Shown: positions 16,089 to 25,037, counted from the stretch's first letter. The stretch: DNA of 35,852 bases from Saprospiraceae bacterium (GCA_026989035.1 JALSKB010000002.1:1-35852), one strand, 5' to 3'. The notes: generated from the sequence alone by a model not told the origin. Numbers and translations: made by a program.

Positions 16089-16787
16089 ATGCGAAGACAC
16101 ATTCCCAACCTCATCACCCTCTTAAACCTCCTGCTGGGCAGTACGGCTCTCGTAGCTCTATTTGCCGAAAGGCCTCAAACGGCGGTGCTGCTGTTTTTCG
16201 CTGCCGGTTTGGCCGACTTCTGCGACGGCTTGACAGCCCGCCTGCTCAAAGCCAAATCGGCTGTGGGCAAAGAGTTGGATTCCCTGGCTGACATGGTTTC
16301 TTTCGGCTTGTTGCCTGCTGCTGCCCTGTATCAGCTCTTGCAAGATGCCTTACCTAGTCCGACGCCCTTAGACTGGAGAAGCCTGCTCGCCTTTCTGCTG
16401 GCGGCTTCCGCCGCCTTGCGTCTGGCCCGCTTTAACCTGGACAAACGTCAGGAGCAGGATTTTATCGGACTACCCACGCCGGCTACAGCGCTCTTCTTTA
16501 TGGGTCTGCTGCTGATACACAGCCTCCAAAGTACAAGCTGGAGCGCTTTACTCGAAAACCCCATCCTCCTGTATGTCGCTCTGCTGCTGTTTTCTGCTTT
16601 GCAATTGGCTCCACTAAAGCTCTTCAGTCTAAAATTTCAGGGCTTGAGCTGGAAAAAGAACGCTTTTCGCTATACCTTTGTGCTGACGTTTATGGCTCTC
16701 TTGCTCTGGCTACGCGAGTTTGCCATACCTCTTGTCATCCTCTGGTATGTCGTTCTCGGCATGCTAAAGCAGAGCAGAAAAAATTGA
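16089..16787 (+). CDS. pssA: CDP-diacylglycerol-serine O-phosphatidyltransferase
   Basis: 232 residues, integral membrane. The CDP-alcohol phosphotransferase motif D-G-x2-A-R-x8-G-x3-D-x3-D is complete: D46, G47, A50, R51, G60, D64, D68 (DGLTARLLKAKSAVGKELD). Together with the N-terminal RRHIPNLITLLNLLLG it fits bacterial type II phosphatidylserine synthases, which make phosphatidylserine, precursor of phosphatidylethanolamine. The frame opens at 15990, but the ATG at 16089 starts at the conserved N-terminus. First gene of a plus-strand run (pssA-purS-rsmI-Spo0M-like-BatA-like). Confidence 0.93.
   Translation: MRRHIPNLITLLNLLLGSTALVALFAERPQTAVLLFFAAGLADFCDGLTARLLKAKSAVGKELDSLADMVSFGLLPAAALYQLLQDALPSPTPLDWRSLLAFLLAASAALRLARFNLDKRQEQDFIGLPTPATALFFMGLLLIHSLQSTSWSALLENPILLYVALLLFSALQLAPLKLFSLKFQGLSWKKNAFRYTFVLTFMALLLWLREFAIPLVILWYVVLGMLKQSRKN
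16161..16173 (+). repeat. Dispersed 13-mer, GCC-GAAA-GGC form
   Basis: TTTGCCGAAAGGC inside pssA, read Phe-Ala-Glu-Arg in the loop after the first membrane segment. Confidence 0.85.
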
Positions 16788-16828
16788 TTGTAAATCGCCT
16801 GCTACAGGCAGGCATGCCTCGAAAGACT

Positions 16829-17089
16829 ATGCACTACAAAGCAGAAATAAACATCATGCCTCGTAAGGAATTGCTCGACCCCCAGGGTAAAACCGTAGCC
16901 CGCAGCATGAAACAACTGGGCCTGCACGGCATACAAAACGTGCGCATTGGCAAGCACATCAGCATGGAAGTCAAAGCCCAAACTGAAGAAGAAGCCCGCA
17001 AGCAGGTAGAGGAAGCCTGCACCCGCTTGTTGGCCAACCTCATCATGGAAAAATACGAAATCGTCAGCCTGGAGGCCTGCCCCGATTGA
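16829..17089 (+). CDS. purS: Phosphoribosylformylglycinamidine synthase, PurS subunit
   Basis: 86 residues. The sequence HYKAEINIMPRKELLDPQGK, then ARSMKQLGLHGIQNVRIGKHI and EEACTRLLANLIMEKYEI, is the PurS pattern. PurS is the small structural subunit that couples PurQ (glutaminase) and PurL in the fourth step of purine synthesis. Neither purL nor purQ is in the window. ATG 16829 is chosen by alignment to the family; other ATGs lie upstream at 16814 and the frame opens at 16784. It lies 41 bp after pssA. Confidence 0.9.
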   Translation: MHYKAEINIMPRKELLDPQGKTVARSMKQLGLHGIQNVRIGKHISMEVKAQTEEEARKQVEEACTRLLANLIMEKYEIVSLEACPD

Positions 17090-17112
17090 GCACCTGGCTC
17101 TCCATACCTACA

Positions 17113-17137
17113 CCTGCCCGGAAGACGCCCGGACAGG
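17113..17137 (+). other. Hairpin between purS and rsmI
   Basis: CCTGCCCGG (17113-17121) can pair with CCGGACAGG (17129-17137) with one mismatch and a seven-base loop. There is no following T-run, so it is not a normal terminator; a processing or attenuation hairpin is possible. Confidence 0.35.
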
Positions 17138-17210
17138 CACGAGCTTGACAACAACTAAAAAACAGGGCGCTACGTGGCAAGTCCACCCAAAAGCCTTTTG
17201 CAAGGAGCAT

Positions 17211-17915
17211 ATGCTGTACCTCATTCCCACGCCCATCGGCCATTTGGAAGACATCACCTTGCGCGCCCTGCGCCTGCTGAAAGAAGTGGACCTCATCCTG
17301 GCCGAAGACACCCGCCTCACCGGGCGACTGCTCAAGCACTACGACATCAGCACGCCCATGCAAGCCTTCCACGCCCACAACGAGCACAGCAGAGTACAAA
17401 AAATTTTGGATGAACTGCAAGCCGGAAAAAAGCTGGGGCTGGTATCCGATGCCGGCACGCCAGGCATTTCCGACCCGGGCTTCCTGCTGGTACGGGCTTG
17501 CCTGGAAGCAGGCATCCAAGTGGAAAGCCTGCCCGGCCCCACGGCTTTTGTCCCGGCCCTTACCGCTTCCGGCCTACCCTGCGACCGCTTTCACTTCGAG
17601 GGCTTTCTGCCTCATAAAAAAGGACGCAAAAAGCGCCTTGAATATCTGGCATCCCTGCCTCATACTTTCATCTTGTACGAATCGCCACACCGCATTGCCC
17701 GCTGTTTGCACGAGCTGGAAGCCCATTGTGGCCCCGACCGCCCCGCCTGTCTGGCCCGCGAACTCAGCAAAATCCACGAAGAATTTCTCCGCGGCACCCT
17801 TTCCCATTTGGCGAAAGCCGCAGAAAAACGTACCTTAAAAGGCGAAATGGTCTTGATTGTCGGTGGTCAAGCTTCCGACAAACGCAACAAAACGACGAGA
17901 AAAGATGATCGGTAG
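17211..17915 (+). CDS. rsmI: 16S rRNA (cytidine(1402)-2'-O)-methyltransferase
   Basis: 234 residues. RsmI 2'-O-methylates C1402 in the 16S rRNA decoding centre. Tetrapyrrole methylase fold motifs: MLYLIPTPIGHLEDITLRAL at the start, LILAEDTRLTGRLLKHY, HNEHSR, LVSDAGTPGISDPGFLLV and SLPGPTAFVPALTASGLP, then the typical GFLPHKKGRKKRLE and ARELSKIHEEFLRGTL. The ATG at 17211 has a good AGGAG five bases upstream; the frame opens at 17145 with a poorer start. The stop overlaps the next gene's start by 11 bases. Confidence 0.95.
   Translation: MLYLIPTPIGHLEDITLRALRLLKEVDLILAEDTRLTGRLLKHYDISTPMQAFHAHNEHSRVQKILDELQAGKKLGLVSDAGTPGISDPGFLLVRACLEAGIQVESLPGPTAFVPALTASGLPCDRFHFEGFLPHKKGRKKRLEYLASLPHTFILYESPHRIARCLHELEAHCGPDRPACLARELSKIHEEFLRGTLSHLAKAAEKRTLKGEMVLIVGGQASDKRNKTTRKDDR
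17807..17819 (+). repeat. Dispersed 13-mer, GGC-GAAA-GCC form
   Basis: TTTGGCGAAAGCC near the 3' end of rsmI, read Leu-Ala-Lys-Ala. Confidence 0.85.
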
Positions 17916-18372
17916 AATCAAACAGTGGCTCGGCATAGAAGGTGTAAAAGTGGAGCTCGTCATTCCCGACGAAATTTCCGAAAAAAACGGATTTGTAGAA
18001 GGCCGGCTGCGCTTCACTTCCCTGAACGACCAAATGGTCGAACAAGTCAAAGTAGTGTTCATCGAACGCTATGTCCGCGGAAGACGCAAAGAAAAGCGCA
18101 TAGATGAATACGAACTGGGCAGTACGGTGCTCAACACGCCCTTTGCCGTACCTGCCGGCAAAACAGTAGAACGAAACTTTAAACTACCCTTCAAGCTCGT
18201 CCATTCCGACATGGAAAATATGGCCAGGCGCAATATCTTTGCCCGCGGCCTGGTGGGCGCTCTAAAACTGTTAGAAGGCGTAAAATCGGAATTCCGCATA
18301 GAAGCTGAGGCCAAAGTCAAAGGGGTGGCCCTCAATCCTTTCGACCGAAAGGCCATTGCCGTGAAGAAGTAG
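17905..18372 (+). CDS. Spo0M-like / arrestin-fold protein
   Basis: 155 residues, no signal peptide or membrane segment. IEGVKVELVIPDEISEKNGFVEGRLRFTS followed by VEQVKVVFIERYVRGRRKEKRIDEYELG, and a later PFKLVHSDMENMARRN, resemble the beta-sandwich Spo0M (sporulation-control) family, which has an arrestin-like fold and no known enzyme activity. The name is historical: this phylum does not form spores. ATG 17905 is inside the end of rsmI (11-base overlap), implying translational coupling. It lies 15 bp before the BatA-like gene. Confidence 0.6.
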   Translation: MIGRIKQWLGIEGVKVELVIPDEISEKNGFVEGRLRFTSLNDQMVEQVKVVFIERYVRGRRKEKRIDEYELGSTVLNTPFAVPAGKTVERNFKLPFKLVHSDMENMARRNIFARGLVGALKLLEGVKSEFRIEAEAKVKGVALNPFDRKAIAVKK

Positions 18373-18387
18373 TTCAAAAAAAGCACT

Positions 18388-20421
18388 ATGCAGTTCTTAT
18401 ATCCCGGATTCTTATGGGCGCTGGCCTTCTTGGCCATACCCGTTCTCATTCACTTGTTTTACTTTCGGCGCTTCAAGCGGGTTTACTTCACCAATGTGCG
18501 CTTTTTGCGGGAAGTGCAAGAAGAAACCAGTGCCCGAAGACGCCTGCGCAACCTGCTGGTACTGGCCATGCGCCTGTTGGCCCTGAGCATGCTGGTACTG
18601 GCTTTTGCCCAACCCTTCCTTTCCCGAAAGGAAAACCTCAAACAAGGCCCGCGAGCCGTGAGTATCTACCTGGACAACTCCTTCAGCATGCAGGCCGAAA
18701 GCAGCGATGCCGCCTTGTTTGAACTCGCCCGACAACGCGCACGCGAAATCGTCAACGCCTATTCCAACGAAGACCGCTTTCAAATCCTGACCAACGAACT
18801 GAGCGAACGCCAACACCTGCTGCTGGAAAAAGAAGAAGCCTTAAACCTCATCGAAGAACTCGACTACAGCCCCATAACCCGTCCACTTTCGCAAATCCTG
18901 GATATCCAGCAAAGTGTAATCCAAAAAGCCAAAGACTTACATGCGGTGCTCTATCTGCTGTCGGATTTTCAACGCAGCATCACCAACTTCCAACCCTTAC
19001 AAGACAGCTCTCTGGAGGTGTATCTGGTGCCCATGCAAGCCGTCGTACAAACCAACATCAGCATAGACAGCGCCTGGTTCGAAAATCCCATCCGTGCCTT
19101 AGGGCAAACGTACAAGCTCTTTACCCGCCTGAGTAACTACGGGGAAGAAGCTCAAGAAGACGTACGCCTGGGCCTAACTCACGAAGGAGAAACCAAACCG
19201 GCAGGCACACTGGACATCCCGGCGGGAAAAACCATCACTGATACCATCAAATTAACCATGCTTCAAAGCGGCTGGCATCAAGCCGAATTGAACGTGGACG
19301 ACTACCCCGTGCAATTCGACGACCGGTATTACTTCGCCTTCCCGCTCAGCAAAGAATTGCCCGTACTCAACATCTATGCCGAAAAACCGCATCCTGCCTT
19401 GCGCCAGGCTTTTGAAGCCATGCCACAATTGCGCTACGAAGAGAAACCGCTGTCCCGACTGGACTACTCCACATTCAACACTTACAAACTCATCGTTTTG
19501 GATGAAGCCCTGCGCCTTTCTTCGGGCCTAATCGCCGAATTGAAACAATACCTGGCACAAGGAGGCAAACTGCTCATCTTTCCACACCCCCAGGCCGACA
19601 TCTCCTCCTATCGCCAACTAAGCGCCGCGCTGAGCAGTGCTCAGCTGGCCAGGTGGGAAGAAATAGAACAGGGCGTCACGCACATCAACACCGAAGAATT
19701 CATCTTTCGGGAAGTCTTTGAAAACACCGATGAGGCCCTCCGCTTACCGGTTACTCAAGGGCGCTATCAACTCAATTTGCCCCCCTCCTCCAGCGGAGAA
19801 ATGCTCCTCAGCTACCGCGACGGCTCTGCCTTCTTGGCCAAAACCGAATGGGGCAAAGGCTTGGTTTATACCTGCGCCGCTCCACTCGACGAACAGTACA
19901 GCAACCTGACCCGCAATGCGGAAATCTTCGTTCCCATGTTATTCCGCATGGTTCTGGCCGGAAGTAAAGCTCCGGCTATAGCACACACCATCGGCAAGGA
20001 AGAATGGCTGGAAGTTGAACAACTGCCCCTTCAAGACCAAAGCGAACCGGTCTATAAAATGGCCGGCCCGGGAGGAGAATTCATACCTGAGCAACAAATC
20101 ACAAACTCCGGCCTGCGCATCCACCTGCGCAACCAGATACAAAAAGCCGGTTTTTACAGCCTGTATCTGGAAAAAGACAAGCCCTTATACGTCTTTGCCT
20201 TCAATTACGACCGCCGCGAGTCTGACCTACAGACTTTCTCTCCGGATGATCTGCAACGCCAATGGCCCCAAATGCAAGTGCTTGACACCTATGCCCGAGC
20301 GGACTTCTCCCAATACATCAGCGAACAGGAAAAAGGCCTCTCTCTCTGGCGTTGGTTCCTCATAGCAGCCCTGCTCTTCCTCGGCCTCGAAGGGCTTATC
20401 TTGCGCTTTTTCAAAGCCTAA
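18388..20421 (+). CDS. BatA-domain / VWA-like membrane protein
   Basis: 677 residues. The N-terminus MQFLYPGFLWALAFLAIPVLIHLFYFRRFK, then RRRLRNLLVLAMRLLALSMLVLAFAQPFL, is the aerotolerance-regulator (BatA) N-terminal domain with two membrane segments. The next part contains YLDNSFSMQ, where the MIDAS motif DxSxS of von Willebrand A domains is present as DNSFS, and LLSDFQRS. A long periplasmic-like region and a C-terminal membrane helix (LWRWFLIAALLFLGLEGLIL) follow. Related Bacteroidota proteins sit with MoxR/DUF58 clusters; here that cluster is about 7.6 kb away (27993). Last gene of the pssA run. Function unknown. Confidence 0.85.
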   Translation: MQFLYPGFLWALAFLAIPVLIHLFYFRRFKRVYFTNVRFLREVQEETSARRRLRNLLVLAMRLLALSMLVLAFAQPFLSRKENLKQGPRAVSIYLDNSFSMQAESSDAALFELARQRAREIVNAYSNEDRFQILTNELSERQHLLLEKEEALNLIEELDYSPITRPLSQILDIQQSVIQKAKDLHAVLYLLSDFQRSITNFQPLQDSSLEVYLVPMQAVVQTNISIDSAWFENPIRALGQTYKLFTRLSNYGEEAQEDVRLGLTHEGETKPAGTLDIPAGKTITDTIKLTMLQSGWHQAELNVDDYPVQFDDRYYFAFPLSKELPVLNIYAEKPHPALRQAFEAMPQLRYEEKPLSRLDYSTFNTYKLIVLDEALRLSSGLIAELKQYLAQGGKLLIFPHPQADISSYRQLSAALSSAQLARWEEIEQGVTHINTEEFIFREVFENTDEALRLPVTQGRYQLNLPPSSSGEMLLSYRDGSAFLAKTEWGKGLVYTCAAPLDEQYSNLTRNAEIFVPMLFRMVLAGSKAPAIAHTIGKEEWLEVEQLPLQDQSEPVYKMAGPGGEFIPEQQITNSGLRIHLRNQIQKAGFYSLYLEKDKPLYVFAFNYDRRESDLQTFSPDDLQRQWPQMQVLDTYARADFSQYISEQEKGLSLWRWFLIAALLFLGLEGLILRFFKA

Positions 20422-20544
20422 AACCCCGCCCAAAGCATTTTTTTCAAAAAAAATCAATCAAAAGGGGTAAGAACTTCCCGCCTTAGCAGATGTGAAGGTG
20501 AGGGGAAAGCCTCTCAGTTCTCAAAACCTGTGGATTTTTTTTCT
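20422..20544. other. Intergenic region after the BatA-like gene; structured, no ORF
   Basis: This is the first part of a 344-bp gap. It contains ATTTTTTT-C-AAAAAAAAT (20437-20454) and a hairpin GAGGGG-AAAG-CCTCTC (20500-20515, one wobble pair). No convincing coding frame. The hairpin and the terminator that follows could form the end of a small RNA or an attenuator. Confidence 0.4.
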
Positions 20545-20585
20545 GCCCGGCTCTGCTTCCCCCTTGGCAAGGGTCGGGCTTTTTT
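20545..20585 (+). terminator. Rho-independent terminator, branched stem
   Basis: Outer stem GCCCG (20545-20549) / CGGGC (20575-20579) encloses an inner hairpin CCCTT-GGC-AAGGG (20561-20573) and is followed by TTTTTT (20580-20585). It lies about 130 bp after the BatA-like stop, far for a simple operon end. Confidence 0.65.
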
Positions 20586-20765
20586 ACTCTTATGGCCCTA
20601 GTACTGCACTCCTCATTTTAGCTATCTTTACCACAGTAAACCATGCCACTGACCTGGATGTCACCTTACCCAAAGCGCTTGCAGAAAAAACGAGTTTTTA
20701 GCGGTAAGCAAACGCCACGCAGTGGACAACACACCATAACACACCCAACATCCAACTTCATTGCC

Positions 20766-22736
20766 ATGAGAAAGCTGTTGTTCTTTTTTCTATCGGCCTT
20801 TTTCATCACTCAAAACTTGATAGCACAGGAAGAGCGCCCCGTAGATTTTAGCACACAACAAGAAGGAGATGCCTTGCGCTTTATCCCTCAGCCTCCTCCT
20901 TTACAGCAAATGGCCGGCGCGCCACCCGCCTATTGGCAATACTTCTGGGAATTCGGAGATGGCAGCTTCTCCTTTGAAGAACAACCTCTGCACGCCTATC
21001 CCGACGGCGGAGAATATGAGGTCATCTTGGCTCTGACGGCCACCTATGACCACGGCAAACCACCTAAAGAAAAACCCAAAAAAGTACGGGGCAACAGCAG
21101 CGGCTGGGCCTCCAACCAGCCCATGCCCAACGTCCTGCCCAAGCCCAAAGACGCCATCGCCCTGCAAGCCGTGCGCAATCCAAGGCCCGAAGAAAGCTTC
21201 ATCCTCATCCTCAGCTACCACAACCCCACCCAACACACCATAGACGGGCAAATCACGGTCAATTACAACGAAACGGCCTTTGGCTACGAGCTATTCACCT
21301 TCCGGGAAGCCCGCACCCACTACGGCGAAACCCCAGCACAAGGGCTGAGCTTGCTGCTGCCCGAAGACCAAACGATAGAAGCCTCGGCCTATGCCTGCAC
21401 AGAAGAAGGGCTGCCTTTCGGCAAATGGGAAAGCAAAACACCCATTCCCTCAATGGCTTATAAAAACAAAAACTCCGACTTCGGCCAGTCCGAAGGTTGG
21501 TTCTTCCAAAACCTGGCCCCGGGAGAAACTCGAAACCTCTTCATGAGTTTCGACGCCTCACCCCAAATGCTGCAAGACACCAACGTCATCATCCACTTCC
21601 AAGCCCGATTACAAGACGCCAGCGGCCAACTGGACGAAACTTTCGACCTGGCACTTTCCATCGTCTCCTCCCACGACCCCAACTACCTGGCCGTTGACAA
21701 ACGCCTGAGAAGCTATCGGGGCATTCGCAAAAAGACCTTCAAATACGAAGTGCACTTCCAAAACAACGGAGACGGACCAGCCAACAAAATCCGCGTCAGC
21801 GTAAACATCCCCGAAGGCCTCAACCCGGAATCACTGGAAGTCTTGGACTTCTACCCCGAGTGCCCCATTTGCCCGAAAGGGCAAACCATAATCGGTAGCT
21901 GCTTAGACACCGCTTTATACAGCAACCGCGTGGAATTCACCTTCCACAACATCTATCTACCCGGAACAAAACAGCAAGGCGTGAGCAAGCGGGATTCCAC
22001 CAAGGGCTTTATCCGCTATGCCCTCAAACCCGGCAAAAAGACCGAAAAACGCAAAATGAAAAGCCGGGCTTCCATTTTCTTCGACAACGATGCTCCCATC
22101 ATCACCCGACCGGCTAACACCCGCTTTAAGTGGGGTATATCGCCCGGTCTGGTTTTATCCCGCCCCTTCTACCCCGACACCGTAAGCCAATGGCGACTGG
22201 GTTTTGTGGCAGCCCCCTTCAAACCCTATAAACCCTACTTGCAAATGGAAATACACGGGGGCATAGGCTTCAAAGCCAAAAAAACAGAGCAGGAAATGGA
22301 CACCACTTCCTTTGTCATTCCAGGACAAAATTTCCAAACCGACTCCATTTACACGACACAGAAAAACATTTCAACTTCACGCTTTTCTATGGAGTTCGTC
22401 CCCTTGCACTTGCGCCACAACCTGGGGGGCTTCTTTGCTCTGGGCGCCGGAGTCTCCGTAGAATGGGCTCAGGAAGTCCACGATGTTACGGCTTTTCGCT
22501 CTCTGACTGAAATTTGCCAAATCGGTTCCGCTGGCACATTTTGCCATACCGATGTAAACCCGGGAACGACTTCTGAAGAGTACAGAACCTCTTCCCAATA
22601 CTTTGCTCCATCGCTCTTTGCCGAAATGAGCCTGGGCACCGTACGCCTTGGACCTTCCGTAGGTTTGCGGGCCTATCTCCCCCTCTCCGATAAACGAAAA
22701 TTTTACCTAACTGCTTTCGGCTTATGGCGGTTTTGA
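20766..22736 (+). CDS. Exported PKD-domain protein with repeat-like middle and barrel-like C-terminus
   Basis: 656 residues. Signal peptide MRKLLFFFLSAFFITQNLIAQ. A PKD domain is visible around 25-100 (YFWEFGDGSFSFEEQPLHAYPDGGEYEVIL). The middle holds a DUF11-like segment (VDKRLRSYRGIRKKTFKYEVHFQNNGDGPANKIRVSVNIPEG) with CPIC nearby and SIFFDNDAPI. The last ~180 residues alternate polar and hydrophobic residues in short strands and end in LTAFGLWRF, with the terminal Phe common in outer-membrane beta-barrels. The arrangement suggests a surface-exposed module held by a small barrel; this is inference. The upstream ATG at 20643 (122 bp earlier) is in frame, but the signal peptide favours 20766. 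A TATCTTTA box lies at 20624-20631. Confidence 0.75.
   Translation: MRKLLFFFLSAFFITQNLIAQEERPVDFSTQQEGDALRFIPQPPPLQQMAGAPPAYWQYFWEFGDGSFSFEEQPLHAYPDGGEYEVILALTATYDHGKPPKEKPKKVRGNSSGWASNQPMPNVLPKPKDAIALQAVRNPRPEESFILILSYHNPTQHTIDGQITVNYNETAFGYELFTFREARTHYGETPAQGLSLLLPEDQTIEASAYACTEEGLPFGKWESKTPIPSMAYKNKNSDFGQSEGWFFQNLAPGETRNLFMSFDASPQMLQDTNVIIHFQARLQDASGQLDETFDLALSIVSSHDPNYLAVDKRLRSYRGIRKKTFKYEVHFQNNGDGPANKIRVSVNIPEGLNPESLEVLDFYPECPICPKGQTIIGSCLDTALYSNRVEFTFHNIYLPGTKQQGVSKRDSTKGFIRYALKPGKKTEKRKMKSRASIFFDNDAPIITRPANTRFKWGISPGLVLSRPFYPDTVSQWRLGFVAAPFKPYKPYLQMEIHGGIGFKAKKTEQEMDTTSFVIPGQNFQTDSIYTTQKNISTSRFSMEFVPLHLRHNLGGFFALGAGVSVEWAQEVHDVTAFRSLTEICQIGSAGTFCHTDVNPGTTSEEYRTSSQYFAPSLFAEMSLGTVRLGPSVGLRAYLPLSDKRKFYLTAFGLWRF
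21413..21425 (-). repeat. Dispersed 13-mer, GCC-GAAA-GGC form
   Basis: GCCTTTCGGCAAA inside the PKD/barrel gene, read Pro-Phe-Gly-Lys. Confidence 0.85.
21867..21885 (+). repeat. Dispersed motif variant with longer stem
   Basis: ATTTGCCCGAAAGGGCAAA in the PKD/barrel gene: the stem is one pair longer (TTTGCCC/GGGCAAA) around the GAAA loop, with perfect pairing over seven bases. Confidence 0.65.
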
Positions 22737-22751
22737 ATTGGCCTTTTCAGT

Positions 22752-23510
22752 TCACTCAAACAAAAACACCAGGTTTTCTCCATGAGTGAAAAAAGAAAAA
22801 TCGTAAGCACTAAGCGCATTAAAAACGCTTTTTGAACATCCGGGCTTCATCTGATCGTGCACTTCAATGATGAGACAACGGGTTCGAGAAAGCCAAGTTT
22901 CCGCATTGGCCTCAAACAGCTCTTTTTCATAACCTTCTATGTCTATCTTGACAACATCAAAGCGATCAAACCCAAACTGCTGCCGAAGGCCCTCCGGACT
23001 AATGCTTTGCACCCTATTTCGGAAAGACGCATTGTCGGTACCTGCCCATTCTCCTGTAACAAAGTTGGAGGTCACCGAACCACTACCTGTAACACTCAGC
23101 TCCACATCATCTCGTGCGGCCAGTGCTTTGTTCAAGCAAATGATGTTGGCATAAGGGCTGGTATTTTTCTCCAGCATATAAAAATTAGACAGCTCCGGCT
23201 CAATAGCAAAAATGGTGGCATTTGGATATTTGTTGGCAAAGAAAACAGCTGCCAAGCCAATGTGCGCCCCTGCATCTACAATGATGCGGGGCTCAAAACC
23301 AAGGGAGATGTCGTATTCTCGACGGACAAACACCTGATAAAAAATCGGCAAATCGCTGGTATGCGGACGCAAACTAAAAGGGTGAGCCATGCCCTTACAG
23401 CTCATGTGTTGGACCCTGTGGGTCTTAATTTTATAGCCCGTTTCCAGTCCTTTATACAGACCAAAGGCCTTGATGTAAGTGTACATTGATTTGAGTACCC
23501 GAAGGAGCAT
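22752..23510 (-). CDS. FkbM-family methyltransferase
   Basis: 252 residues. SAM-binding core: EPRIIVDAGAHIGLAAVFFANKYPNATIFAIEPE (motif I with DAGAHIG), then NKALAARDD, and the FkbM-typical FDVVKIDIEGYEKELFEAN. FkbM enzymes O-methylate sugars or secondary metabolites; the substrate is unknown here. Start ATG 23510, with another ATG at 23486 (MYTYIKAFG) also possible. It follows asnS on the same strand (about 80 bp) and converges with the PKD/barrel gene, 15 bp between stops. Confidence 0.9.
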   Translation of the reverse strand: MLLRVLKSMYTYIKAFGLYKGLETGYKIKTHRVQHMSCKGMAHPFSLRPHTSDLPIFYQVFVRREYDISLGFEPRIIVDAGAHIGLAAVFFANKYPNATIFAIEPELSNFYMLEKNTSPYANIICLNKALAARDDVELSVTGSGSVTSNFVTGEWAGTDNASFRNRVQSISPEGLRQQFGFDRFDVVKIDIEGYEKELFEANAETWLSRTRCLIIEVHDQMKPGCSKSVFNALSAYDFSFFTHGENLVFLFE

Positions 23511-23589
23511 ACGAGAGGCCTTAACTTACACCCAAATATCGGCATGGATTTTATTTGCCATTATGGCCTTACCCGGCAAATCACCCCTT

Positions 23590-25023
23590 TTAAAACTCTG
23601 CATGCCCCGGATAGCGCGGAAAGGCAATCACATCTCGGATGTTGCTCATGCCCGAAACAAACTGAACCAAACGCTCAAAGCCCAGCCCAAAGCCGGCATG
23701 TGGAGCGCCACCGAATTTGCGCAAGTCCAGGTACCACTGCATTTCTTCCTGAGGGATATTCATTTCCATCATGCGCTGCTGCAACAGATCATAGCGCTCT
23801 TCCCGCTGCGAGCCACCGATGACTTCTCCGATACCCGGGAAGAGCACATCCATGGCTGCCACGGTCTTGCCATCATCGTTCAAACGCATGTAAAAAGCCT
23901 TGATGTCCTTGGGATAATCACAGACAATAACGGGCCGGCCGAATTTCTTTTCCACCAGCCAACGCTCGTGCTCTGCCTGCAAATCTTTGCCCCATTCCAC
24001 CGGAAACTGAAAACGTCCCTTTTTATAAGGCTTAGACCCCTGCAACAAGCGAATAGCCTCGGTATAAGTAATGCGTTCAAAGGGGTGTTCCAAAACAAAG
24101 TTCAGCGTTTCCAATAGACCCATGGGGCGACGCTCTTCCTTCTTTTTATTGCGCTCTTCCTGTTCGAGGCGCTTATCCAGGAAGTTTAAATCTCTCTCGT
24201 AATTCTCCAAAGCATAGCGAATGAGGTACTTGAGAAAGTCCTCCGCCAGGTCCATGTCGTCTTTTAAATCAAAGAAGGCCGCTTCGGGTTCTATCATCCA
24301 AAATTCCGCCAGATGCCTTGGCGTATTGGATTTCTCAGCGCGAAAAGTCGGTCCAAAGGTGTACACCCTGCCCAAAGCCAAAGCTCCTGTTTCCGCTTGC
24401 AACTGCCCCGATACCGTGAGGTTCGTCGGGTGGCCGAAAAAATCCTGCTTCCAATCGACAGCACCATCCTCTGTACGCGGTGGGTCGTTCAAATCCAAAG
24501 TCGTTACGCGAAACATTTCTCCCGCACCTTCTGCATCGCTGCCTGTAATAATGGGCGTATGCAAGTAATAGAAGTGATTTTCGTGAAAATATCGGTGAAT
24601 GGCATAACCCAGGCCGTGGCGCAGGCGAAAGACCGAACTCAGGGTCTGCGTACGCAAGCGGAAAGCCGCATGTTCGCGCAAAAACTCCATCGTCATGCGC
24701 TTGGGTTGCAAGGGGTATTCGCTCAAGGGGTTGTCACCCAAGACCTCCACCTCTTCCACCTGAAGTTCATATTTTTGCCCCGCAGCAGGAGACTCGACCA
24801 ACTTGCCTCGCGCACGCACACAGGCGTGAAAGCCTATTTGTTTCAACAGGTTTTCGTCCAGCTTTTCAGGGTCCACAACCAGCTGCAAATTTTCTGCCGT
24901 GGAGCCATCGTTCAGCGCGATGAAACGCTGATTGCGAAATGCCCGCACCCAGCCCGCTACCGTTACTTCCTCTCCCGGAACGGCTTTGGCCAACACATCA
25001 GCAAGGGTTTTCTTTAAGCTCAT
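23590..25023 (-). CDS. asnS: Asparagine-tRNA ligase
   Basis: 477 residues. It charges tRNA-Asn. An N-terminal OB-fold anticodon-binding domain (VTVAGWVRAFRNQRFIALNDGS) is followed by the class IIb catalytic core: FRLRHGLGYAIHRYFHENHFYYLHTPIITGSDAEGAGEMF, the motif 2 region GRVYTFGPTFRAEKSNTPRHLAEFWMIEPE, and motif 3 GFGLGFERLVQFVSGMSNIRDVIAFPRYPG. Start ATG 25023. Length and motifs are complete. Confidence 0.96.
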   Translation of the reverse strand: MSLKKTLADVLAKAVPGEEVTVAGWVRAFRNQRFIALNDGSTAENLQLVVDPEKLDENLLKQIGFHACVRARGKLVESPAAGQKYELQVEEVEVLGDNPLSEYPLQPKRMTMEFLREHAAFRLRTQTLSSVFRLRHGLGYAIHRYFHENHFYYLHTPIITGSDAEGAGEMFRVTTLDLNDPPRTEDGAVDWKQDFFGHPTNLTVSGQLQAETGALALGRVYTFGPTFRAEKSNTPRHLAEFWMIEPEAAFFDLKDDMDLAEDFLKYLIRYALENYERDLNFLDKRLEQEERNKKKEERRPMGLLETLNFVLEHPFERITYTEAIRLLQGSKPYKKGRFQFPVEWGKDLQAEHERWLVEKKFGRPVIVCDYPKDIKAFYMRLNDDGKTVAAMDVLFPGIGEVIGGSQREERYDLLQQRMMEMNIPQEEMQWYLDLRKFGGAPHAGFGLGFERLVQFVSGMSNIRDVIAFPRYPGHAEF

Positions 25024-25037
25024 ACACTTTGCTTTTA

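Noticed and set aside
24313-25017. A 234-codon plus-strand frame antisense to asnS
   Set aside because: asnS is unambiguous on the minus strand; the antisense frame has no family features.
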